Source: Yersinia rohdei ATCC 43380 (GTDB taxonomy: Bacteria; Pseudomonadota; Gammaproteobacteria; Enterobacterales; Enterobacteriaceae). Taken from it: a stretch of 59,697 nt of DNA. The number at the start of each line of letters is the position of its first letter. The stretch's first letter is position 1. The stretch covers positions 1-59,697 of the forward strand of contig NZ_ACCD01000026.1 in NCBI RefSeq assembly GCF_000173775.1. The letters are read 5' to 3'. Under the pieces are notes generated by a model that did not search any database, was not told the DNA's origin, and saw nothing but the letters and a program-made list of their open reading frames with translations. The translations under genes and the position numbers were made by a program. Below are positions 1-7,855 of the stretch, in pieces.

Positions 1-192
1 TTTATTCAACAAAACCATGTTCAATTTACAGATGCTACTGAGGCAGTGATTAATGGCTATTTTTGCTATCCACAAGATCCGCAGTATTATAACTTTTTAG
101 GGGAATCTGAGGTTGGTGATGCGAGATATTTAACATTTTATGAAAAAAAGCCTGATTACGCTAAGGCTATACTACGAATTCCGGATGAATAA
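1..192 (+). CDS. 3' end of an unrecognised protein (partial)
   Basis: An open frame enters at base 1 and stops at the TAA at 190-192, leaving the last 63 residues of a protein that begins outside the window. The tail is rich in Tyr, Phe and Asp (for example FCYPQDPQYYNFLG) and has no membrane segment or family motif that I recognise. It is AT-rich and lies 74 bases upstream of the next gene on the same strand, which is also AT-rich, so the two may form one accessory operon. No function is assigned. It could be the soluble tail of a larger membrane protein, but that is only a guess. Confidence 0.6.
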   Translation, partial: FIQQNHVQFTDATEAVINGYFCYPQDPQYYNFLGESEVGDARYLTFYEKKPDYAKAILRIPDE

Positions 193-266
193 TATATTAA
201 TATATTGACATTAAACTTGGGTTTGGAGTAAAACAATTGGCTAAATTTTAAATTTAAGATCGTAAA

Positions 267-1679
267 ATGATAAAACAAAAGAATGTGAGTTACGATTATA
301 CAATATGTGATTTTTTATCACTCGTATATTTGGGATTGCCTGTTTTTATTTTCTTTGCTTGTTTTGCTAAAGTGTGGATAGGTTTTTCAGCTATAATTAT
401 TTTAAGTTATATTCTATATAAAGTAATAAAAAAAACGCAATGGAAGCTGGATGGTAATATTAAGTTATTATTCTTGGTGTTTGCTATATCTTCTATATGG
501 GTGTTATTGTCAGGTGGGCTGTTTGGGGTAAGTCAAAATTATGATTGGATAAAACACAATGCCATTTTAAATGTTTTATCTCATAATTCATGGCCTGTAA
601 ACACTGAGGATGGGAATATGAGGTACTATCTTGGATGGTATCTTACTCCTGCATTAGTGATGAAGCTATTTAATGGTAATGGCGGGATATTAATTTCATC
701 TATATGGTCGTTAATTGGCGTTGTGCTTTTCTTTTGGGGGGTGGTTTCAAACATAAAATCAAAATTAAATGCCTCTATTGTTATATTTGCATTTATATTT
801 TTTAGTGGTGCCGATAATATTGGATACCTGATAACTAAATTTCAGGTTGATCTCCCTTTACATTTTGAATGGTGGGCGGGGTGGATTGAATATGCATCGA
901 ATACAACATCTTTATTCTGGGTGCAACAACATGCGATTCCAGGATGGATAGGAATTACAATTCTTTTAAAAAGATTAGATAGTAATAACCTACAAGGCGG
1001 TTTGTTGGCGATGTTATTAATATTTATTGCTTTTTGGTCCCCTTTTGTCGCCGTGGGTTTGTTGCCATTTGTTTTGCCAATTCTTAGTAGATTTGGGTTG
1101 TATAAATCAATAGTTAATATTGAAAATATAATTGTTAGTGTGGTTGTTGGGCTTCCAATAGTATTGTACTTGCTGTCTAATACTGGGGAGATTATAAGTG
1201 GTCCGATCTGGAGTAATAGGTGTACAATAATTCCAAATTCACCTTGTTTTACTATTAGTAGCTTCTTCCTTTTTCTTGCACTTGAAATTGGTGGGGCTGT
1301 ATTGGTTATGCTTACGTGTAAGACAAATATACCAAAAAGTTTTCTTATAATTTCCGTCGTGTCACTTTGCTTAATTCCTTTATATAAGGTTGGGCCACTC
1401 AATGATTTTGCTATGAGGGCATCTATCCCAGGGATAGCTGTGCTTGCTCTAGCTTGTGGTAAAGCATTAGTTTACACAAATTGGCCGAAAAAATTGATAC
1501 CATTACTAGTTGTTTTAATTGGTATAGGTATTCCTCTAGGTGAGATGTATAGAGGAATATTTATTTTAAAAACAGACTTTGAAAAAGCAACGATTAAAGA
1601 TCTAACTGGTGGTAATGAAATTTTCTTACAACAGTATTTTACTGAAAAATCAATTTGGGTACTGCGTGATAGTAAATAA
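267..1679 (+). CDS. Unknown multi-spanning membrane protein
   Basis: A 470-residue protein with about ten hydrophobic segments spread over its length (for example around residues 17-50, 65-85, 135-160, 170-185, 250-275, 285-305, 330-350 and 410-425), so it is almost certainly an inner-membrane protein. Loops rich in Trp and Gly, such as YYLGWYLTPAL near residue 120 and LFWVQQHAIPGW near 215, recall GT-C type glycan-transfer proteins or O-antigen-modifying membrane proteins, but I see no signature that proves this. The ATG at 267 has only a weak ribosome-binding site. Base composition is far more AT-rich than the neighbouring core genes, which suggests horizontal acquisition. The function is unknown. 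Confidence 0.8.
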   Translation: MIKQKNVSYDYTICDFLSLVYLGLPVFIFFACFAKVWIGFSAIIILSYILYKVIKKTQWKLDGNIKLLFLVFAISSIWVLLSGGLFGVSQNYDWIKHNAILNVLSHNSWPVNTEDGNMRYYLGWYLTPALVMKLFNGNGGILISSIWSLIGVVLFFWGVVSNIKSKLNASIVIFAFIFFSGADNIGYLITKFQVDLPLHFEWWAGWIEYASNTTSLFWVQQHAIPGWIGITILLKRLDSNNLQGGLLAMLLIFIAFWSPFVAVGLLPFVLPILSRFGLYKSIVNIENIIVSVVVGLPIVLYLLSNTGEIISGPIWSNRCTIIPNSPCFTISSFFLFLALEIGGAVLVMLTCKTNIPKSFLIISVVSLCLIPLYKVGPLNDFAMRASIPGIAVLALACGKALVYTNWPKKLIPLLVVLIGIGIPLGEMYRGIFILKTDFEKATIKDLTGGNEIFLQQYFTEKSIWVLRDSK

Positions 1680-1755
1680 AGAGTTGTGATATGTTTTTTC
1701 AGTAAAATTGCGCATATCATCTCTTACAGAAATAAGGTACAAAACCGGGCTTAAT

Positions 1756-1933
1756 TCACTTACCCGAATCACTTAACTCTGTAAGCTCAACGGGATTCGC
1801 TCATTTGCCGCCTACCTGCGCCTTGAAATCTATTGGGTATGCTATGGATATATTTCAAGTCGCAGTGGTGTTGGCTGCTTTCACTTACCCGAATCGCTTA
1901 ACTCTGTAAGCTCATCGGGATTCGCTCATTTGC
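1756..1933. repeat. Composite intergenic repeat: two 53-bp direct copies around a hairpin
   Basis: A 53-base sequence at 1756-1808 recurs at 1881-1933 with two mismatches. Each copy has CGAATC near its start and GATTCG near its end, so it can itself fold. Between them, 1816-1829 and 1852-1865 form a 14-bp inverted repeat (CTGCG-CTTGAAAT against ATTTCAAG-CGCAG, one mismatch). The segment TACCTGCG.CTTGAAATCTA.TGGGT at 1813-1840 recurs near 28091-28117. This looks like a dispersed intergenic palindromic repeat of the kind common in Yersinia, here as two units. It fills most of the gene-free stretch 1680-2012. Confidence 0.8.
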
Positions 1934-2012
1934 TGGGGGTCACTTAGGCTCAAGAACATAAGTAGGCGCAGGAAAATAAGAGTGCAAACCAACCAACACA
2001 CCATTAAGGTTA

Positions 2013-2513
2013 TTACGCGGTCACTATAATGGCCACACGGCGGTTTTCTGCCCGGCCTTGAGCCGTTTTATTATCGGCCGCCGGCTCTAATTCCCCTCGG
2101 CCACGGACATCAATTCTTGCCCGTGGAATACCACTGGCCGACAGCGAATCTGCAACGGCTGCCGCCCGCTGGTATGACAATTGCTGGTTATAACCGTCTT
2201 CGCCAGTTGAGTCGGTATGACCATCAACTCGTAAGTGGTTGATGCCAACATTGTGTAATGCCCGGCCAATGCTCTCTACAGTTTGTTTGCCCGTAGAGTT
2301 TAATTCTCTGATATCAGTGTCAAATAACACTTTATTAGCTAACCCAAATTCCCAGCCATTATCCGTTAATTTAAAACCTTGCTCCTGTAAAGCTGCAATT
2401 TGTTCTGCTGTCAGCCCTGATGGTTTAGCCTGGCAGCCCGCGAGCGCCAGCAGGCAAAGAGCAATAAAGCCCATCCAAAGGGGATGGTTATGGTGATTCC
2501 TTGTTAAATGCAT
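2013..2513 (-). CDS. yfiB: OmpA-like outer-membrane lipoprotein YfiB (HmsE type)
   Basis: A 166-residue lipoprotein. A signal peptide ends in the lipobox LAGC (Cys27), and a C-terminal OmpA-like peptidoglycan-binding domain follows (about residues 55-165), with the typical HTDSTG and NRRVAI motifs. In YfiRNB systems, known in Y. pestis as HmsCDE, YfiB sits in the outer membrane and sequesters the periplasmic inhibitor YfiR, which frees the cyclase YfiN. The start is set at the ATG at 2513, which gives a proper signal peptide; an upstream in-frame ATG (2576) would add 21 residues that overlap yfiN. It is the last gene of the yfiR-yfiN-yfiB operon, 5 bases after the yfiN stop. Confidence 0.93.
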   Translation of the reverse strand: MHLTRNHHNHPLWMGFIALCLLALAGCQAKPSGLTAEQIAALQEQGFKLTDNGWEFGLANKVLFDTDIRELNSTGKQTVESIGRALHNVGINHLRVDGHTDSTGEDGYNQQLSYQRAAAVADSLSASGIPRARIDVRGRGELEPAADNKTAQGRAENRRVAIIVTA

Positions 2514-2518
2514 GTCAC

Positions 2519-3814
2519 TTACCCTGTCTTTTCTGTATGAGTGAAGCCAGCATGTTGAACAGTGCCTCGTCCACATGGTTGAAAACCTTTTTTCGCCTGA
2601 TACATGGCTTCATCTGCCCGTCGTAATAATTCGTCCGGCGTTTGTGCATGGTCAGGGTAAATTGCAATTCCAATGCTGAGTGAGGTGATTATTTCACTGC
2701 CATTCGGCAGTATTATTGGCTGAGCCATACTGTCGATAATATTGTCGGCAATGGTTAACACATCGTCAGTGTTATAAATAGGGGCCAGTAATATCGCAAA
2801 CTCATCACCACCCAGACGGGCCACTAAATCGGACTCACGCAGCAGGGCGCGAATACGGTCAGCAATGGTGGTGAGCACAATATCGCCTGTTGCATGGCCA
2901 TAGTTGTCATTGATGTCTTTAAAGCGATCGCCATCGAGAAATAAAACCGCGGCGTGTTCTTTGGATTTACACTCTTTAAGTGTCCGAATTAAGCGGCCCT
3001 CAAAGAAGGCGCGGTTTGCCAAACCGGTCAGGCTATCATGGGCTGCGCGGTGGGCGAGTGAGTCATTCTCCAGTGTTAAGTTTCTTTGCCAAACTTCCAA
3101 CTCTTCCAGCAACCCATTGAAGTCATTGCTTAGCTCATTTAGCTCGGCGATTTGTGCCGAGGGAACGCGTTGACCAAAACTGCGGTTGCGGCTGACATTA
3201 TGAGCCACCTCAGTTATGCGATTCAGTGAGCCGATGATGCCAAAAAGCATGCGGCGTGACAGGTAGAGTGCCACCACACAGCTAAGAATCAGGCAAACCA
3301 GTAGGCCTGCCAGCCCTTGTAGCAGGAAACGCAGCAGGCTACCGCCATGACCGGCAATGATTATTTTGCCAATTTCATTACCGGAATGAATTACTGGAAC
3401 CACCACCGGTTCAGGCAGTGCCCAGCGGGCAGCACTTCTCTCCAGGAAATGAAGCGGGCCGCTCTCAGGGAGTGTCCAGCTGGCGACCTCCCGGCCATTT
3501 TTGTCCAGAATTTTGGCCTGTTCGACTTCTTCATTTTTAGCAATGAGAGCCAAAGATTCATTGGCGGCCATTGTGTCACCAAAAACAACTGCGGCTTCAG
3601 TGGTATAGCTGATAGAACGCGCGATCAAATGCAGGTTATGCTCAGCATAAACTCTTAAGGCGAACAGGGCGGCTAATGTCAGGAAAATACCTGCTGTAAC
3701 CACCGAAACTATTGCCACGGTTAAATGTATTTTGCCCAAGACTCGACCCAGAGTAGGGAGTTTTACTGCCTGGGCTTGATTCCGTTCAGCGGATTTATTT
3801 TTTGTTGAATTCAT
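2519..3814 (-). CDS. yfiN: Membrane diguanylate cyclase YfiN/DgcN (HmsD type)
   Basis: A 431-residue inner-membrane enzyme that makes cyclic di-GMP from two GTP. Order of parts: a membrane segment at about 30-55, a periplasmic sensor domain at 56-157, a second membrane segment at 158-182, a HAMP linker, then a GGDEF domain from about 250. The active-site motif GGDEF is intact at 335-339. An allosteric inhibitory-site motif RESD (326-329) lies exactly five residues before it, so product inhibition is expected. In Y. pestis the equivalent HmsD promotes Hms-dependent biofilm in the flea. The start overlaps the yfiR stop (ATGA), implying translational coupling with its inhibitor. Confidence 0.95.
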   Translation of the reverse strand: MNSTKNKSAERNQAQAVKLPTLGRVLGKIHLTVAIVSVVTAGIFLTLAALFALRVYAEHNLHLIARSISYTTEAAVVFGDTMAANESLALIAKNEEVEQAKILDKNGREVASWTLPESGPLHFLERSAARWALPEPVVVPVIHSGNEIGKIIIAGHGGSLLRFLLQGLAGLLVCLILSCVVALYLSRRMLFGIIGSLNRITEVAHNVSRNRSFGQRVPSAQIAELNELSNDFNGLLEELEVWQRNLTLENDSLAHRAAHDSLTGLANRAFFEGRLIRTLKECKSKEHAAVLFLDGDRFKDINDNYGHATGDIVLTTIADRIRALLRESDLVARLGGDEFAILLAPIYNTDDVLTIADNIIDSMAQPIILPNGSEIITSLSIGIAIYPDHAQTPDELLRRADEAMYQAKKGFQPCGRGTVQHAGFTHTEKTG

Positions 3815-4440
3815 AATGCGTCAGCCTTTTTACGGGCAAGTTGCAACACACTGGGGTGCACTTTCACCCCACTGCGTGCTAATGCATCCATATTAACTTT
3901 GAAAGAGGCTTGCTTATCTTCCAGTAGCAGACAAAAGGCACTGCCCAAAGTGCATTCGTCGTAATCTTCACTGATGGTAAGAACTGGGTGTTGGGATAAT
4001 TGAACCGCCAGCTCTTGGCGATGTTGCTCGTCAATAAGGCCCAAATACGCCACATCACAATTGTCCGCTATTGCGAAATTGGGCAATGAATAACGCTGGG
4101 TGTAAATAGGATGTGTGGTTTCCATTAATGCTGGGTTAAATAATTCTTCTGCATATTGTGTTGGTGCAACAACACACAAACGAATGATTTTCGGTGCCAC
4201 TGGCCAGCGCGAATAACTGATAATGCCCAACACCATTTTTGCGGCGGCATCACTGCGCTCATGCACCTGCTCTTCACTGAGATTATTTGCCGCCAGTAAA
4301 GGCCATGAGGCGAATAATATTGAAAAAAATAACAAAGTGTAAGCACCGGCTCGCCAGACACGCCGCCATATCGTCCGTTTTCGCGGATAATAATACTTAT
4401 CATCACTGACGCCATTAATTGCGCAAGGTATTGTGTTCAT
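3811..4440 (-). CDS. yfiR: Periplasmic inhibitor YfiR (HmsC type)
   Basis: A 209-residue exported protein of the YfiR/DUF4154 family. A basic N-terminus and hydrophobic stretch (about 21-50, ending SWPLLA-AN) form the signal peptide. Four cysteines (89, 128, 163, 170) match the pairs that form redox-sensitive disulfides in the Pseudomonas homologue. In that system YfiR binds the periplasmic domain of YfiN and keeps the cyclase off until YfiB or reducing conditions remove it. It is the first gene of the operon, with a good Shine-Dalgarno (TAGGAAG) before the ATG at 4440. The N-terminus is longer than in E. coli, but no other ATG gives a signal peptide. Confidence 0.93.
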   Translation of the reverse strand: MNTIPCAINGVSDDKYYYPRKRTIWRRVWRAGAYTLLFFSILFASWPLLAANNLSEEQVHERSDAAAKMVLGIISYSRWPVAPKIIRLCVVAPTQYAEELFNPALMETTHPIYTQRYSLPNFAIADNCDVAYLGLIDEQHRQELAVQLSQHPVLTISEDYDECTLGSAFCLLLEDKQASFKVNMDALARSGVKVHPSVLQLARKKADAL

Positions 4441-4575
4441 TTTTGCGCTTCCTATAGGGCGAGTTAATTGCTGCGGCCAATGAATAAATCATCTCTATTA
4501 TAAGATTTAATTGATGCAATAATAGTCATGGTATCGGCAATATGCGATTTATCTTAAGTCCGATTTTTAACAAAT

Positions 4576-4603
4576 AAAAAAACCCGACTTATTAGCCGGG
4601 TTT
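4576..4603 (-). terminator. Rho-independent terminator of the P-type ATPase gene
   Basis: On the minus strand an AAACCCGGC/GTCGGGTTT stem with a TAATAA loop is followed by a run of T. It lies about 35 bases after the ATPase stop codon. Confidence 0.85.
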
Positions 4604-4637
4604 ATGTATCTAACTGAATGAAATCAGTCAGGATTTT

Positions 4638-7346
4638 TTATGCGCGTTTGAAGCGCCCTATGACCCACTTCTCAACTTCGACGATCAGGAAGATGGCGAT
4701 AGAGACCAGCAGAGTGATGCCCCAATAATAAGCCGGTAATGGCTCGGTACCGAAAGCAGTATTCATAAATGGCAGATAGATAATGGCTAACTGCAACAGG
4801 ATTAACACGCCAGAAACTAACCATAGCCCTTTGTTAACAAAGACTTCTTTGTTTAATGGGAATCTGTCCATCACACGGCAGTTAAACATATAAATCCACT
4901 GGGCGGTCACCAGGGTTTGCATTAACACGGTGCGGATAAATTCAGTGCTGTAACCGCGCGGTTCCATATAGGCTTCCAGGGCGAATGCGCTACAGGCAAT
5001 CAAGGTGCCGACAAAAGCAATGCGCCAGATGGCATGGCCATCTAATACATGCTTGGACGGGTCACGAGGATTGCGGCGCATAATGCCTCTTTCTGCCGGT
5101 TCAAATGCTAAACCGAAGGACAGCGTGGTAGAGGTTGCCATGTTTATCCAGAGGATTTGCAATGGCGTCAATGGGATAACCGCACCCACCAGAATGGCAA
5201 AGATAATCAATAACCCTTGCGCCAGGTTGGTCGGCAACACAAACAGAATGGTTTTCTTCAGGTTATCGTAGACTCGGCGGCCTTCTTCAACCGCACTGGC
5301 GATGGTGGCGAAGTTATCATCTGACAGCACCATATCGGCGGCTTCTTTTGTCACCTCGGTGCCCTTGATACCCATGGCGATACCCACATCGGCCTGTTTC
5401 AGCGCCGGAGCATCATTGACGCCATCACCGGTCATCCCGACGATTTCACCTTTCTCTTGCAAGGCTTTGACCAGACGCAGTTTATGTTCTGGGCTAGTAC
5501 GGGCAAAAATATCATAACGAACAGCAGCTTCCGCCAGCTGTGCATCATCCATATGCTCCAATTGGCCACCGGTAATGGAGTCTTTCCCATTACCTATCCC
5601 CAGCATGGCACCAATCGCCATTGCGGTTTCCTGATGGTCACCGGTTATCATTTTCACGCGAATACCGGCTTGCTGACAGGTGGCAATGGCATCAATGGCC
5701 TCTGGACGAGGTGGGTCCATCATGCCCGCTATGCCAACAAACACCATGCCTTGCTGGATGTCACTGTGGTCTAGCTCGCTGACGGCCTGCTCGGTCGGGC
5801 GGAAAGCCGCGGCGACCATGCGCAAGCCCTGTTTAGCATAGCGCGCCATCTCTGCTTCCCAGTAATCACGGCGGAATGGCGCAAAGCCGTTGTCCGTCAG
5901 TTCTTGCTGGCAGAAGGTGAACAGCACATCAGGCGCGCCGGTCAGGAAGATACTGTTTTCAGACTCAACTTGATGGCTGGTGGCCATGTATTTATAAGCT
6001 GAATCGAAAGGAATTTTACCCTGTTGCACCACTGGGCCAAGTTCAATGCCGGATTTGGCCGCCAACACTTTCAGCGCACCTTCCGTCGGGCCGCCGGTAA
6101 TCGTCCAATGGCCTTGCTCGTTCTTTTGAATTTGGCTGTCATTACAGAGGTTTACTGCAGTGATAAAGGTCTTTAATGGCCCTGCCAGGGTGGCTTTCTG
6201 GTCACTGCCCTCAGGATAAATATTGCCGACCGGCTCGTAGCTTTCGCCTTCTACACGGTAGCAATGCTCTGCCAAAATCACCGCTTTGACGGTCATTTCA
6301 TTCATCGTCAATGTACCGGTTTTATCGGAACAGACGACGGTCATGGCACCTAAGGTTTCTACCGTTGGCAGCTTGCGAATAATAGCGCGGTTGCGCGCCA
6401 TCGCCTGCACACCCAAGGACAGAATAATTGAAATAATAGCCGGCAAGCCTTCAGGAACTGAGGCCACAGCCAGACTGATTAAGGCTAGCAGCAATTCATT
6501 GACTGGCAGGTCGCGCAAGATAAAGGCGAAGACGAACAAGAAGGCCATCATCACCAAAATCAGAATGAAAATGGCTTTGCCCAGCCTATCCATCTGTTGC
6601 AATAGCGGGGTGCGGGTGGCTTCGACCGCCGACATCATTTGGTTAATATGACCCAATTCGGTATCGCCACCACTGGCAATCACTAAACCTTTCGCGGTGC
6701 CAGCACTGATGGTGGTGCCCGAGAACAACAGGTTTTTGCGATCACCAATAACGGATTCGTTTTCAATAACGCCGGTTTGCTTCTCAACCACAGTGGATTC
6801 ACCGGTCAAGATAGCTTCTTCAATCTGGAGGTTGTGGGCTTCCAGTAATCGAAGGTCGGCTGGAATCTTATCCCCTGGTTTTAATGTGACAATATCTCCC
6901 GGGACTAAATTCTGCGCATCAATAGTTTGTGCGCTGCCATTACGGATAACCACAGCTTTACTGGAAAGCATATTTTGGATGCTTTTCAGTGACTTCTCGG
7001 CTTTATTTTCCTGAACATAGCCAATTAAGGCATTAATAACAGCCACGCAAAGGATAATAATAGTGTCAACAGAGTGGCCCATTAGGCCTTTGACTAATGC
7101 TGCAGCTAAAAGAATGTAAATCAGAACATCATTAAAATGTGCTAAAAACTGAAGCAGGGGATGCTTACGTTTTTGGGCGGGTAGTGCATTGGGACCGTAT
7201 TGTTTAAGACGTTCTTCCGCCTCTTGTGGGGTTAAACCTTCTTCGCGGCTATTTAAATGCTGCAAAGATTCTTCCGCAGTAAGCTGATACCAGGCCCTGC
7301 CCTCTGGGGGTTTCGCTCCGGGTGAATGGTTTGATGAGTTTTGCAT
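4638..7346 (-). CDS. P-type (P2/SERCA-like) cation-transporting ATPase
   Basis: A 902-residue membrane pump. Seen in order: an N-terminal cation-ATPase domain, TGES at 181-184 (dephosphorylation), PEGLP at 298-302 in M4, the phosphorylated Asp in DKTGTLT at 341-347, TGDGVNDAP at 639-647, and the C-terminal six-helix domain. This layout is that of the Ca2+/PMCA-like P2 family. The ion is uncertain. The M5 motif reads TNLAQG, with Gln710 where SERCA has the Ca-binding Glu. M6 reads WINMATST, with Ser739 where SERCA has Asp800. M4 keeps its Glu. The gene stands alone with its own terminator and a strong AAGG-type site before the ATG at 7346. Annotating it simply as a calcium pump would overstate the evidence. 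Confidence 0.92.
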   Translation of the reverse strand: MQNSSNHSPGAKPPEGRAWYQLTAEESLQHLNSREEGLTPQEAEERLKQYGPNALPAQKRKHPLLQFLAHFNDVLIYILLAAALVKGLMGHSVDTIIILCVAVINALIGYVQENKAEKSLKSIQNMLSSKAVVIRNGSAQTIDAQNLVPGDIVTLKPGDKIPADLRLLEAHNLQIEEAILTGESTVVEKQTGVIENESVIGDRKNLLFSGTTISAGTAKGLVIASGGDTELGHINQMMSAVEATRTPLLQQMDRLGKAIFILILVMMAFLFVFAFILRDLPVNELLLALISLAVASVPEGLPAIISIILSLGVQAMARNRAIIRKLPTVETLGAMTVVCSDKTGTLTMNEMTVKAVILAEHCYRVEGESYEPVGNIYPEGSDQKATLAGPLKTFITAVNLCNDSQIQKNEQGHWTITGGPTEGALKVLAAKSGIELGPVVQQGKIPFDSAYKYMATSHQVESENSIFLTGAPDVLFTFCQQELTDNGFAPFRRDYWEAEMARYAKQGLRMVAAAFRPTEQAVSELDHSDIQQGMVFVGIAGMMDPPRPEAIDAIATCQQAGIRVKMITGDHQETAMAIGAMLGIGNGKDSITGGQLEHMDDAQLAEAAVRYDIFARTSPEHKLRLVKALQEKGEIVGMTGDGVNDAPALKQADVGIAMGIKGTEVTKEAADMVLSDDNFATIASAVEEGRRVYDNLKKTILFVLPTNLAQGLLIIFAILVGAVIPLTPLQILWINMATSTTLSFGLAFEPAERGIMRRNPRDPSKHVLDGHAIWRIAFVGTLIACSAFALEAYMEPRGYSTEFIRTVLMQTLVTAQWIYMFNCRVMDRFPLNKEVFVNKGLWLVSGVLILLQLAIIYLPFMNTAFGTEPLPAYYWGITLLVSIAIFLIVEVEKWVIGRFKRA

Positions 7347-7855
7347 TGAAAGAACCTTCTTAAAAATTAATAAATCTGAAATTTATCCATTTAATCTAAT
7401 TATCGAGCTATGGGGCAGAGAAAATGACCTTCTTTCTTCCTTGAAAAAATCCTGCTCCTTAATTATTTGATTTTTATTAAAAGACAAAAAAATGATTCTG
7501 AATGATATATTTACATCAACATAGTTATATTAAGCAAGGATAGTAGATTTTTATCAAAATAGTGTCTTGATCTGAGATAATAAAGTCGAAACATTGAGTG
7601 ATTAATGACGGGTAACTCAGTGAATAATAAGTAATTACTCGGTAAACTATTTTGTCCGCTATCTTTTTAACTTTCTGGAATTGAAGCCATCATCCAGGAA
7701 TATTAATTTTCCCTTTGTATTGACACGTGTAATCGCTAGCTATCAGGTGAAACTCTTAGTTAGTATGTCCTGCGCCGGAACTAATTATGACTATGCTAAT
7801 CAGAAGTTGCGGTAAGTGAAATGCAGTAGCCAACAACCAGTGAGGAAAAGGCAGT
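7347..7855. other. Divergent intergenic region between the ATPase gene and slt
   Basis: 509 bases, AT-rich, that must hold the promoters of both divergent genes. I see no small ORF with a convincing start site, no strong hairpin and no copy of the intergenic repeats. A TTGATCTGAGATAA sequence near 7568 only half-matches an FNR site and is not called. Confidence 0.5.

Noticed and set aside
842-1402. 186-codon minus-strand ORF inside the membrane protein gene
   Set aside because: It is an antisense shadow of the plus-strand gene with low-complexity composition. The plus-strand frame has a coherent membrane topology.
7568-7581. FNR site upstream of the ATPase gene (TTGATCTGAGATAA)
   Set aside because: Only the left half matches the consensus; the right half deviates.
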